64,000 nucleotides of DNA from Gnetum montanum (Eukaryota; Streptophyta; Gnetopsida; Gnetales; Gnetaceae): positions 286,518-350,517 of the forward strand of contig MNCI01030420.1 in NCBI GenBank assembly GCA_015680685.1, read 5' to 3'. Below the pieces are notes generated by a model. That model did no database searches. It was not told the DNA's origin and saw only the letters and a list, made by a program, of their open reading frames with translations. The position numbers and the translations under genes are program-made. Shown piece by piece: positions 1 through 11,001 of the stretch (within the stretch, counting starts at the first letter, position 1; each line of letters opens with the position of its first letter).

Positions 1-2315
1 AAATACAAAAAATAGAGAGGATTTGAACATGAAATTAACATTTTTTGAGATCTAGAAAAGCCATGAACATGATGAAATGCTAGAAGAGGGCGTGAAAATT
101 CACAAAAATTGGAGAATTGATTGTAGAATGAATTTAATGTAGAAAATTCCTTAAGGAGCACATAGTTAGATGCATCAATGGGGTACATAAAAGATTTGAT
201 TGCCAAAATGCCTAAAGATAAGGAACTTACCTGACCCAACTAAGAGATATGAAAGTGGGTCCTCCCCATAGTAGCCTCATGCTCTTTTTGCTCTTGCATA
301 ACATCAACTAAGTAGTTTGTGGGCCCCATATTTGATTAATGGTTATGAAAAGTTAAGGATCAAATTCAAAAGAATCTACCCAACAATTTTAACACTTCAA
401 ACTAAGGGATTGAACAAGAACATGGACAACTAGTAGTGAGGTGAGTTATGAAAAGCACTAATGAATGAGAAAGAAAATGGAATGAAACTCCCAATCATGG
501 TCACATGAAGTCCCTTGTGGATTCTATGGTTAAATGACCTGATAAAGTCCATCCTTAATTTAGATCAAAATTGACCACTTTTAGTGACTTTTCATTGCCA
601 CTCTAGGACTAGACCACCCACTCAAGACACAAGAATACTCCCACAGATCAATCACCACTACTTATTTGAGAAGAAAAGAGAAGTAGAAAGTGAGAAAGGG
701 CCTTAGTTAGAGGGGACCTTCATGCATGGGTAACATGCCTTTCTAATTTCATAACCAGTGCTTGTAGTCCATTATTTTGTCTAAGGGGTGTGCTTTGAAT
801 TCCCATCTTTTTTTTTTTTTGAATTTTATGTTTTTATAGATTTTTCGATGGGAACTACACCATGCAAAGACTTATTCAACTTCCTGTTATTGGTTGACGT
901 AGAATAGTAAGAAATCCATGAAAGCACTCCTGCACTCAAGCAAGTAGAGAGGTACAAAGAGCTTTGAATCCCCTTGAAGTCACACCTTGTTCAAACCTTT
1001 GATCTTTTCCAAGTTTGAAAACTACCAAGATCATAAGTTTGTTAAAGTTCTATTAACGAAAAAGGGACCTCATGCTTGCAAAACCAGAAAGACCATAAAG
1101 TTGGTGGATGGGTGGATGACATGGACTCACTACCTATTCCATGAAAAAGAAACTTTGTGATAGTCATTAGTCATCAAAATTCAAAAATAGAAACCAGACA
1201 TTAACAATCAAAAACATTAAATACAAATCACCATTAGCAAATAGTTACAACATCACTGTGTCTTGTTGGCAATAAAGAACTTTATTAGGAAACAAAAATA
1301 AAAATTCACACAAAAAAAAAGTAAAATATAGAAGAAATTATAAAATATCCAAGAAAGATAAAATGTACTAATGATGTTATAGAACAAAAAATTGGAAAAA
1401 TAGTAAAGTGTAAAACAAAGAAAGTGTAAAATAAAAAAGTGTAAAAACAACAAACTGCAAAATAGAAAATTGGAAAACAAAAACATTGGAAAACTGAGGA
1501 GCCATTGGTATGGTTAGCACAAATGACCATCTTCTATACAACTAAGTTGAAAAGAGGAGATTCAAAAAATTGAGCGTGGGTATCTATCTAATGAGGTGTT
1601 ATGTGCATTAGCTTTTTGGGCTCACGGAAAGGTTTGACTTATTGTGTGTTGGCCAACTGCTTTTTATTTAGGCTCTTAGGTTTGTAAATTAACATGGTCC
1701 CAAAAGGAAAGGTTTCATAAATGATGTAAGGACCTTTTCACAACATTTGGAACTTAGTTCATTCAGGTATGCGTGTGGGGTTCTAGTAGAGAACCTTGTC
1801 TCTAGGTTGGAATTTAACTTTCCTTATCCTAAGGTCATGGCACTTTTTGTTGAATGCCTTGTGCACTTCATTTAAGGATAGGGCTACTAATCGATTCTCA
1901 TCTAGCATGTTGAGGTTGATTAATCTTTCTTTGTGTGCTAGGCTAAGGTCAAGATCTAAGTCACAGGCTGTTGAAAGTGTACAGAGCTTAGATTGAATGG
2001 GAAGAGTTGGAAGTTTTCTATACACCAACTGATATGGAGAGTAGCCTATAGGGAGTTTCCATGTAGAGTGATAGGACCAAAGGGCATCATTGAGTTTTGT
2101 GCTCTTGTCTCTCCTATATTTGCTTATTGTTCTTGTTAAGATCTTTGCGATCTTCCTATTGGTTACTTTAGCTTGATCATTGGCTTGGGGTGATAGGGTG
2201 TTGTTAATTTATGTTCTACCCTTAAGTGTTGCATGAGCTTGTGAATAGTAGTACCTGTAAAGTGAGTTCTATTGTCAAAAATCAATGCATGTGGCACTCT
2301 GAACTTGTTTACAAT
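1..2315 (-). mobile_element. Ty3/gypsy (Athila/Tat-like) fragment, copy C
   Basis: This stretch is collinear with 15360-17690 of the complete element at 11002-24136, in the same orientation. Positions 1-1780 match the non-coding spacer downstream of integrase, and 1783-2310 match integrase. Shared landmarks are the pyrimidine-rich block near 820, the phrase around 850-1000 that recurs at 16250-16390 and 63030-63160, and the integrase tail. Homology stops near 2310-2330, where a plus-strand copy of the same family begins, so RT, gag and the 5' LTR of this copy are missing. Its 3' LTR would lie left of the window. Match lengths were judged by eye. Confidence 0.8.
1783..2310 (-). pseudogene. Integrase C-terminal part, copy C
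   Basis: The minus strand reads from an integrase core remnant (HALIFDNRTHFTG near 2260) through the catalytic-glutamate region (here eroded, reading AKVTNRKIAKIL) and a WSYHSTWKLPIGYSPYQLVY stretch. It ends in the C-terminal domain with DLDLDLSLAHKERL and QPRDKVLY. This is the order expected at the end of gypsy pol, where integrase inserts the cDNA into the host genome. The last 81 codons (1783-2028) are open without a stop, and a frame shift lies near 2200. It is a fragment without a zinc finger or complete DDE triad, so not functional. Confidence 0.78.
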
Positions 2316-2329
2316 AAGAGGCGACTCTC

Positions 2330-3021
2330 CCTTGTTTCTCCATCTAGATCTAGACCTTAGCCAAACTCTTGCAGTTTTTCCATTCCAGAGTTAGAATAAT
2401 TTCCATGTGCCCGCAACAGGAGTCCCAAAGTGAACAGATCTTTATTTGAGCAATTCTGTACCTGAGCACACAGTTGTGTACGGAAATAAAGACAAAATTT
2501 TGGATAAACCTTGCAGTGCATGGGCTAAGCTAAATAGGACTTTAATTATTGTTAATGTTTAAATGCTTTATTAGTTAATTAAATCTCTTTCAACCCTTAA
2601 CTCCTAGTTAAGTGCCTTTAGTATGACTGCTTCGAGCACATGTGTTACGCTTGGTAATCCCAGTAACGAATAGCGTTTGGTAATCCCAGAAGGTTGCATT
2701 GGTTCAGGGTGTGAATGGCAAGTGGGATGGATACTGATGCTAGGCATTAGAACTTAGTTAGTTAAAGTTAGTTACTTAGTCTCTTCACCCTTTCCCTCAT
2801 TAGCATAGGAGATAAAAGATAAAAGACATAAAAATCACATACCTCAGACTTACTGAACCATACAACCATGACAAATACAAGTAAGTCTAGGAAGACAACG
2901 AATGATTAACCTTAGGTGTTCCATAAGGCATGTAGGCACTTAGTCTACGGAGTTCGACCAGATCGCGTGTGTAACGCTCGTATTTGTATGGTTGAGTGTA
3001 GAGGTACCTCGCCACTCATCA
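2330..3021 (+). repeat. Truncated LTR, copy A
   Basis: This is similar to the reverse complement of the LTR at 23229-24136, from about the middle of that LTR to its end, including paired 'cttggtaatcc' motifs at 2650-2690. The LTR end is placed at CATCA (3019-3021 gives the terminal TCA), one base before the primer-binding site, as in the complete element. The U3 part with its TATA box is missing. The left limit is where minus-strand copy C stops and is uncertain by some tens of bases. Confidence 0.72.
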
Positions 3022-3022
3022 T

Positions 3023-3040
3023 TGGCACCATTGCCAGGGA
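3023..3040 (+). promoter_or_regulatory. Primer-binding site (tRNA-Asp type), copy A
   Basis: TGGCACCATTGCCAGGGA differs from the complement of the 3' end of plant tRNA-Asp (TGGCGCCGTTGCCGGGGA, from memory) by three G-to-A changes. It sits one base after the LTR end and primes minus-strand cDNA synthesis in Athila-type elements. Confidence 0.8.
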
Positions 3041-3166
3041 CTAAGTTGTTTGTGTACTAAGTAGAACTTAGGAAATCGTCCACCTCATTGGGAAGCTTAA
3101 ACGAACCCTTAGGGTTAATCAAAAGAAAATTTAAACAACGGTCAATAGCACACCGACAAGATAATA

Positions 3167-4133
3167 ATGTCTTCTTCTTCTCATAAAAGCACTTCATCAC
3201 CTAGGGATCACACACGAGACAGTCGATAGTCTAACACACGTAACCAAGAACCGCCAGTTCCTCAACAGTATCGAGTGGTATATACTCACCACGATGAGTA
3301 TATACCTGATTTTACTTTTATCCTCCATCAAGATGAACAACTGCGTTGGAGAGACTTGCAAGGTAACATAGTGTTACCTCTAGATCATGCAGTCCCCAAC
3401 ATGCTCCTTTGTGCTCTTGCATAGATAGGCATGACACAGCTATATGCTGAATATGTTGCAGAAGATTATGACACAAGGGATTACCATCCCATAGTGGCAT
3501 AACATTTAAGGGGCTCGAGGTAGGAGAGCCACCATACATCATTGAAGGGCAAGGTGCCCCATAACGGTTCATCCATCATAAGCGAAATCAAGGGTGGTGA
3601 ACCTATTTCAATAGGTTCTCCACAAAATGATGTTCCCCTTCCTAACGATGGTGAGGAGGTGGGGTATCAGAACCTACACTCGATGATTCACAATCTTGGT
3701 TCTGATCCCCATGAACACCAAGTGTTCAACGAGGGAACACAAACACATGACAAAGGCGAAGAGTCTGATCGTCATCACGATCGGGGTTGAGATCACCGAA
3801 GAGAAGGTAAGAAACATCATCACAACGATGGTTCCCCTTCTTCTTCCTCTTCATCACATCATTCACCCTCTCCTTCCACATCAGGACGCAGTCACAAAGA
3901 GCACAGCTATGAGGATAATGGTAAGGATAAGCAAAATGAGAACCCTCGACAAGAGAGTCGAGAGAGAGGATGAGGGCATTCGAGAGAGTTAAGGCATAGA
4001 AGGGAAAGTAGGGAACCACGTAGGCATCATAGACGTCATGAGAGAGATGACCATGACGAACCCCTACTAGCAACCTAGAGTATGTTAGACATTATGGAGG
4101 CAGTTAGGATACCTACAAGGCACAAAAAATCAT
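3167..4133 (+). pseudogene. Gag, N-terminal half, copy A
   Basis: The frame opens with ATG 126 bases after the primer-binding site and reads MSSSSHKSTSSPRDH, then a conserved block with FILHQDEQLRW and GNIVLPLDHAVPNMLL. A long low-complexity linker rich in His, Asp, Arg, Glu and Ser follows (about 3740-4060), ending in DEPLLAT. The same order is found on the minus strand in the complete element at 22200-23066. Several in-frame stops interrupt it, many at sites that look like former CAG or CGA codons. Homology ends abruptly near 4133, before the capsid core, so this copy has no packaging domain. Gag would form the virus-like particle. Confidence 0.72.
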
Positions 4134-4459
4134 AGTTATGCTTTTGTTGCTAGAAAATAATTGCATATCGAAGCTTCCAAATAAAGTAGAGAATAAGTGC
4201 TTGAAGACACTTCTAAATGCAAAGATTCAAGTACCACTTAAAGCATTATTATATTCCTCTATAGGTCTTCTAATATATCATGATGGCAATAAGTCTTGGA
4301 GTGTACTTATATTGATATGTGCAAAACTTAGGGTAACAATATATATTTTGCAAAATTGCACATTAGGGCTAGTAGCATAACCTTATTTTCATGATAAGGA
4401 AGATGTGATCCACTAAAGAAGAGTGTACCACAACAAGGCTACTCCATTACTACCACACC
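4134..4459. other. Unassigned stretch
   Basis: It lies between truncated gag and a LINE tail. It holds an 80-codon plus-strand frame (4138-4380) that I do not recognise, with no convincing domain and AT-rich composition. I would not call it a gene. Confidence 0.4.
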
Positions 4460-4735
4460 CATGAATGTGTGTCAAACCCTAAAAAGTAAATATATTAAAA
4501 ATAAAAATTCAAAGTACAACAGTAGAGAAGCAGAGGAGAAACTCCAAAAAAGAAGAAGAAGGAAAGACTTGATAGTTTCTGGGATATTTTTTAAGGTTTT
4601 CATCCTTACAACCACTCTTGAAAAACCTCCCCTCTGGGGTAGGAAAAGGATGAGATCTTGCCCCTCATTCCAAAATGTCCAAATGAGTTGTCTCTTCATA
4701 CTAAAGGCTTCCTGTTAATAAAAAAGAAAAACTAA
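4460..4735 (-). mobile_element. LINE 3'-end fragment
   Basis: Read on the minus strand, 4500-4730 matches 24955-25175 on the plus strand: 'gaagcctttagta', 'cctttttcctacccyagagggga' as two separated blocks, 'tttggagtttctc'. At 24.6 kb the same sequence directly follows a LINE reverse-transcriptase C-terminus, so this is a 5'-truncated copy of that family's 3' part. Exact ends and a target duplication were not found. Confidence 0.6.
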
Positions 4736-5409
4736 AGAGAGAAACATTTAGGAATTCAAATGAAGCATCAATCATTGATTGATTGATGTCACCTTCAAAT
4801 AATGATGGAAGAAAATTAGCTAGAAAATCTTTGTGAAACACCACATTACATCAACATTTCTAGATAGCATGAAGAATAAGATGATGGAACCACTAAAAGA
4901 TGATACCCTTGTATGATACGGTTACGGTTAATTAGTAACAAGTTCACAGTCTAAATGATTTACATTAAGATGTATCATTGTTGGGTCAACGAAATGCTTG
5001 GAGCCAACCATACCCTATTGATTATCAAAGGAAATTGAGGATGCGCTAGCTTTCACCAATGCTTCCTTGAATCATTTAAGAATTAAGGTATTGGTAACAT
5101 TTGGAATGGAACTGTAAATTTTAAAATTAACACGATGAAACAAAAAGCAAACAAAGTTAGGTTTCCCCATTCATGATGATAGGATTAAATTTCGAAAAAT
5201 CAGACGGCATGTTAAAATATCTAAAAACAAGTCAGCAGAAGTCGTTACATTGTTCTCAACTTTCACCATGTTCGGGTTCATCCAGCCTCCCCCAAAAGGC
5301 GATTTTGGATTTTGCTTTATTTCGGATATAATGTAATGAAGCCCCTTTATCTACTCCTAAAATGCCGGTCCGATTCAATTATTTTTTAAAAGAATATTAT
5401 TTTAGGAGT
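4736..5409. other. ATG7 upstream intergenic region
   Basis: About 670 bases of AT-rich sequence between the LINE fragment and the ATG7 TATA box. No coding frame or recognised repeat was found. The ATG7 promoter must lie here unless it extends into the transposon remains to the left. Confidence 0.5.
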
Positions 5410-5417
5410 TATAAAAA
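5410..5417 (+). promoter_or_regulatory. TATA box candidate of ATG7
   Basis: TATAAAAA lies 88 bases before the ATG7 start codon. With normal plant spacing, transcription would start near 5440, giving a 5' leader of about 55 bases. No upstream ATG lies between it and the start codon in the stretch read. Confidence 0.45.
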
Positions 5418-5497
5418 CCAGGCAGGCGAGGTAGCAAACAGAAGAATCAAACCCAAGACACGCACATCCAACGGATATTAACAGAGGAAGAATTTCA

Positions 5498-8400
5498 ATG
5501 GCCCGCACTGAATCTTTGTGTGAAGCATCGACTTCCATGTCAATGTCTGGTTCTTCCTCCGCAAACAGCAGCAACAACAACATTCTGCAATTTGCTCAGT
5601 GGGGAAGCACAGTTCACGAGGGTTTCTGGAAGACATTGGCTGACCTCAAGCTCAATGCTCTTCGCACTTCTGAAGAATCCATACCCATCACAGGTCAGAT
5701 CCTGCTCAGTTATAGTGTTCCCAGAATTGTTCATGGTTTCTTAGAATTCTTCTCTGTAGCGTATTCAATTTCATGTTTACCCACAAAATTTTCAAGGTTT
5801 TTAAATGTTCGCTTATAGGATTTTATGCTCCAACTTTCCATGCCCAAATCTCAAATCATTTGAAACTTCTGGCTGAATCAATACCCCTGCAAATTGAAGG
5901 CGAAAGCCAAGATTCTGGGTCAAATGGATTTTCAGGAAACCGAAATCTATGTCCTGTCCCTGGAGTCCTCTTTAACACTAACACACTGGAGAATTTCAAG
6001 GCGCTGGATAGAAATGCATTGATAAAAGCAGATGCAGCTAAGGTATCTATGATGGTTTGCAGGATCATCTTATTTTGATTATTCTTCTACTTTTGGGTGG
6101 GTTAATGATTTCTTTTTGGGGTAATTCAATAGCTATGGGAGGATATTCGTTCAGGCAGAGCTGAGAGGCAGAGCAATTTGCTATGTAGATTTCTGGTGAT
6201 TGCATTTGCGGATGTGAAAAAATGGGGATTTTATTACTGGTTTGCTTTTCCAGCGCTGGCCTTGGATCCCCCTGCATTGCTGCTGTCTATAAAAGCAGCT
6301 TCGGAAGTTTTCAATCAAGAAGAGGTATTTCCAGTACCCTGAAGCTTAATGTCTAAGTTTTTGAGTAGATGTTAATGGAACATTGGAGATTTCAACTATC
6401 AACCTTGTACTTTGTATTGCTCTGGCACTTTTTCTTTTCTAAATAAAATGTTTATCCATTGAGACTTAAATACGACATTCAAGCAAATATTTGTGCTTGT
6501 TTTTGGAGCTAGACTTCTCAAACTTGGGTCACTTCCTTGATGAGCTCATCAAGAACGTATCAAAACCTTGAAAATTTTTCATCTTTCTGTCTAAGAGGAT
6601 GTAATAAAAAATTTTCCATTTCCATTTGCATAGAAAGTGCCTAGTTCAGTGGTTGGAATTGAGAAATTACTCTTTGGAAATTTAACTAGCAGGGTGCTGC
6701 ATTGGTAGCAGCTTGTAACAATTGGCGTAAATCAGCTGCAACTACTGGTTTGTGAATGAATCCCCAATGCAAATTCCATTTTCAGTTGTTCACATGGATT
6801 AGAATATGGGTTCTGTATTCTTATAAGGTTTTTGAAATGTAGCTTTTCCAAAGTGCAGGTTTGGCATTCTTTCTTGTCCATTTTATGTCCAGTGGTGATG
6901 TTCAACTAAGGCCTCTCAGTGACTGGAATTCTTGCTCTGAAGGAGGAGGAAAGGTCAGCATTGGCTTAAGCTTTCTGGTCTTCGTTTCATTAAGCAGTAT
7001 GAAATAGTCTATGTATAATTAGAGTTGAGTCTTGTAAATTAACATACTATTTGATAAAATGTAATAGCAAGTCCTTGATGGGGTTTGTTTGTTTTTCTTG
7101 TCTATGTAATATGCTAGAGATGCAACGGTTCCATCTTCCAAATAAAACCTTTTTAAAACAGGTGTAAGAGTGTAATCATAAAAGAGAAACTTTAACTTTT
7201 TTTCTTAAAAACATTTTTACATTGCTTTTATAAAAATTCTTATAATGTCAAGCCATTGACATGTGCTGATTGGCAACAGGTACTGCTTGGTTTTTATGAT
7301 CCATGCCATCTACCAAGAAATCCTGGTTGGCCACTTCGCAATTTTCTTGCTTTGGCTTATTTTCAATGGGGATTGAAACACGTTACTGCTCTGTGTTACC
7401 GAGAGAAAGGAGGATTTTGTTCATTGGAGAAATGTCTTGTTGCTGACATAGAACTTCCCAACCAAACAGGTATGATTTTCAGACATTAACAATGCTGGAA
7501 ATTTTCACTTAAGATTTTAACTGAAATATGGCGTTTATTGATGTATAGGTTGGCTTGAGTCTGGGAGTGTTCCTGCAGCAGTTGGTTGGGAGCGTAATGA
7601 CCAGGGCAAAATGGCACCTAGATATATTAACCTTTCTACACATATGGATCCAGTAAAGTAAGCATTGCCTTGTAAAGGTTCTTTCTTACCTGTTTAATGT
7701 TGCTCCACCATGGGATTTGTTTATTAATTCATGAATTAATTATGTTCATGAGTTTTTCTTTCAGATTGGCTATATCCTCAGCAGACCTAAATTTGAAGCT
7801 TATGACATGGCGAGCTGTACCATCTTTAAATCTGCAACGGTTAGCATCTACAAAATGTCTAATTTTAGGAGCCGGTACACTTGGGTGTCAAGTTTCTCGA
7901 GGTCTCATGGTATGGGATTCTGTTTGTTCAACAACATCATCATCATCCTAGCCTTGTTTCAATAAAATGGGATTTTGTTTACAAGTTCCTAGCCTTGTTT
8001 CAATAAAATGGGATTTTGTTTACAAGTTTGAGTTGAATTTTTTTAATTTCTTTTTTGTTTTTAGTATTTCATTGAAAACTAAACATGAACTGCTATGTTT
8101 ACTTTTGGTATTGACCACCACCATACTTTGCAGAGCAAGAATTAACTGCTATTGTAACTAAATGTAGGCTTGGGGTATTAGAAAAATAACTTTGGTGGAT
8201 GCCGGTCGTGTATCTATGTCAAACCCTCTGCGTCAGTCACTCTATGGTTATGAGGATTGTTTGAATGGAGGACAGTTGAAGGCCACTGCGGCAGCAAATA
8301 ATTTGAAGTCAGTTTTTCCTGGCGTGGTGACGTATCCTAGTTTCATCTCACACTTGCATCCTATTGTTTTGTTTTGTTTGTGTGTGTTTTTTTAACATCA

Positions 8401-9755
8401 ATTTATTTTTCATCTGAGTCCAACTAAATCTATATTTTGGCAAACTGGTTGCATAGGAGGCAGAGGGGATTAATATGAGCATACCAATGCCTGGCCACTA
8501 TGCTTCAGAAGAAGAGTTGTCAACTATCAAAGAGAAGTGTGAGCAGCTTACAGAACTTGTTTCCAGTCATGATTTTGTTTTCTTGTTAACTGATACAAGG
8601 GAAAGTAGATGGCTACCAACTTTATTGTGTGCAGAGGCCAACAAGGTTAGTACAAGTTTAAAAGATGTGAAGAAATTCTCATTATGCTTATGAAATGCGA
8701 GAACTTATCTATATTTGCAGGTTGCAATTACAACAGCATTAGGTTTTGGTTCATTTGTTGTGATGCGGCATGGTGCTGGTCCTCAGTTAAAGGCATCTGA
8801 TGCAGATTTAACGAGCAAGCAAGAAAGGCTTGGGTGCTACTTTTGTAGCGACATAGTTGCTCCAAATGATGTATGTTTTTTGTTAGTGAAATTGAAATTG
8901 AAATTTTGTTAAGGCTACGGACCCTTTGGATCTATTGGACAGTAGAAATATAGATGCTATGACTTTTTAAAACATCGTTAAGAAAATTATCAAGTGTTTT
9001 ATATGAATTTCTGTGTGTATCTTTTAATGAGATGCACAATTTTAAAAACTGCATGTTCTTTGCTATAATGTTTTTAAAGGTTTGCTCAAAGCTTGCATGA
9101 AGTCAGCTTGAAATATTTTCTGAATGTAGTCCACACGGAACCTTACCCTGGATCAGCAATGCACTGTAACACGCCCTGGCCTTGCACCTGTTGCAGCAGC
9201 CCTAGCTGTAGAGATGACTGTTGGGTTAATTCACCATCCACTTGGGTATGTGTTAATACTGATTTATGAAAGTGTATTCTGCAAGTATCTTAATTGATTT
9301 TAGATACTTAATTCGTTGTTACAACGTATATTTCAGGATCAATGCACCTGCAGACGATCCTAGTACATGTGATTCTGCTGAGTATGATTCTGAAAAGCAA
9401 CCACTAGGTATTCTGCCTCATCAAATCCGTGGTGAATTTTTTCGCTTCTCCCAGAACATCATGAAGGGACGTGCATCAAGTTGCTGTGTTGCCTGTTCAG
9501 AGATGGTAATATAATCCCTCATTAAAGTCTGATCTTGCAGCTTTACTTTCTGATTGTTCTTTCATAGTATGTTGAAGGCAACTAAAAGTTATTTTTCTGC
9601 TTCTGCAGGTGGTCAAAGAGTTTCGTAAGCGAGGAATGGAATTTTTATCAGATGTCATGATGCACCCCTCATATTTAGTAGACCTTACAGGGCTTACTGA
9701 ATTGCCAAAATTTGATGATGAATGGGAAGGAGATAGTTTTGGCGAGGAAGATTAA
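5498..9755 (+). CDS. ATG7: Autophagy E1-like enzyme ATG7, 14 exons
   Basis: ATG7 is the E1-like enzyme that activates ATG8 and ATG12 with ATP and passes them to ATG3 and ATG10 in the cytosol. Exons read from GT-AG borders and conserved protein order: 5498-5693, 5819-6042, 6133-6324, 6693-6747, 6859-6953, 7280-7469, 7549-7657, 7765-7909, 8168-8326, 8457-8645, 8721-8870, 9130-9245, 9337-9505, 9609-9755. They sum to 2136 bases, 711 residues, close to the roughly 700 of Arabidopsis ATG7, with no stop or frameshift. Visible features: N-terminal [18 protein letters not shown], nucleotide loop GAGTLG at 389-394, [13 protein letters not shown], zinc pairs C557/C560 and C657/C660, catalytic C579 in [10 protein letters not shown], acidic tail ending GEED. 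The exon 9 donor (8326) was chosen among three GT options because it alone keeps frame with the best protein fit. Start: first ATG after the TATA box, with the conserved N-terminus in frame. Confidence 0.95.
7947..8028. repeat. Perfect 41-bp tandem duplication in ATG7 intron 8
   Basis: Two copies, 7947-7987 and 7988-8028, both begin cctagccttgtttcaataaa and show no difference over 41 bases. They lie in the intron between exons 8 and 9, away from the splice sites. Identity suggests a recent slip or an assembly artefact. Confidence 0.93.
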
Positions 9756-10348
9756 TTCTGCATCAGAAGATTTGAAATGTTGTAATATCTTATTATGTAG
9801 TGGTCATTGCCTAACAACATGTGAAAGTGCAACATGCACCAAGTTTCTTACACCATTCATTTGTGAAACGATTATGTGGATACGACATTAATTTTGCAAT
9901 AGCATTGATTTTTAATTTCATTTTTTTATTAATCTATTTTTATTATGTATATGAAAGTAGAGTTTTACATACTGGGATTTGGAGTGATGGTAAGATGCTT
10001 GTTTTTCAAGTTGGGTTTGAACCTATGCTCAGCCACTTAAAAAGAGGTTAAGCTTTCATTCATGCATTGAGGCAATAGTATCAAGCTCAAATAATAGATA
10101 CGAAAGAGTAAAAGAAAAATTGTCTTATTAAAGTCTCAAAAGATGAAGGGGGAATTAAGCAAGCAATTTCCTATTCTTGAGAGGGTGAACACACTAATGA
10201 TTTGATTTCATTTCAATAAAGGATTTTATTTCAACAAGATTTGATTAACTATCAAAATTAACTATTAAATTTAGTTTTGAGGTAGAAATATGAATTTCCA
10301 ATCATATAGAGGCACTCAATTGAAGAAATGGCAATAGGATATAATAAT
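9756..10348. other. ATG7 3' flank with a tRNA-like (SINE?) trace
   Basis: The ATG7 3' untranslated region must start here. I see no canonical AATAAA close to the stop. At 9985-10035 there is a tRNA-like stretch with a box-B look-alike (GGGTTTGAACCTA near 10012), which could be an eroded SINE head. No body or tail could be traced. The rest is AT-rich with no gene. Confidence 0.35.
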
Positions 10349-10500
10349 TAAAAGTAAATTAACATTATGAAAATTTGACAAACCTTAAGAATTTCAAGAA
10401 TGATGTATTGCTTGATATGATATGTAAAAGTAAATTAACATTATGAAAATTTGACAAACCTTAAGAATTTCAAGAATGATGTATTGCTTGATATGATACT
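10349..10500. repeat. 76-bp tandem duplication
   Basis: Copies 10349-10424 and 10425-10500 both start taaaagtaaattaacattat and end in cttgatatgata. They differ only at the last two bases. Non-coding. Confidence 0.93.
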
Positions 10501-11001
10501 TTGAATGCCTTGCTAGGATCACAATATGGTAATTTCTCATTCAAAGAATTTTTCTAAATTGGTTTATTATATTATTATTAAATATTTTTAAATTTTTTTT
10601 AAAGTGATACATAGTTCACCTAGTTAGAACATGTAGTTTGTGGTCTACAAGTCATAAGGGTATTTTGAAATGGGTCATTAAGGGGCACAAAATTATAATG
10701 AGAGATTAAGAAAAGGGCATATTTTCAATGTATAACTTATATAAATATTAATATATACATCTTTTTAAAAGAATTTGCACAAGTAGGAATTAGTTCACAT
10801 ATACTTTCTTTCTAGACGTTGTAGAGGTGGAATTAGTTCTATCACATTCCTTTTTTTTAATTTTTTATACCTTTATATTTTAATATGATTTAGGATTTGT
10901 GACAAAAGTTGTGAGCTTGGTGAACTTAAAAAGAAAATTAAATATTAAAGGTGTTACTTATGTTTCGAATTGTGATGACAATGATAAATAGATAGCAAAT
11001 T
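10501..11001. other. AT-rich intergenic stretch
   Basis: No coding frame or named repeat. Its last five bases (10997-11001, aaatt) form the left flank of the complete retrotransposon. Confidence 0.5.

Noticed and set aside
1253-1530. Phe/Tyr-rich minus-strand frames
   Set aside because: They arise from A-rich plus-strand sequence in the element spacer. The same happens at 16770-16973 and 63420-63608 in the other copies, with no conserved residues beyond the composition.
3726-4073. 115-codon minus-strand frame opposite gag
   Set aside because: Shadow of the charged gag linker; the plus strand has homology in copy B and the minus frame has none.
8324-8332. Alternative donor sites for ATG7 exon 9 (after 8323 or 8331)
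   Set aside because: The site after 8331 breaks frame with the only usable acceptor at 8457. The one after 8323 keeps frame but drops a conserved residue position, so 8326 is preferred.
9985-10035. Possible tRNA gene
   Set aside because: Only a box-B-like piece is convincing. No acceptor stem or anticodon arm pairs well, so it was kept as a SINE-like trace only. The same applies to 24340-24410 and 30960-30990.
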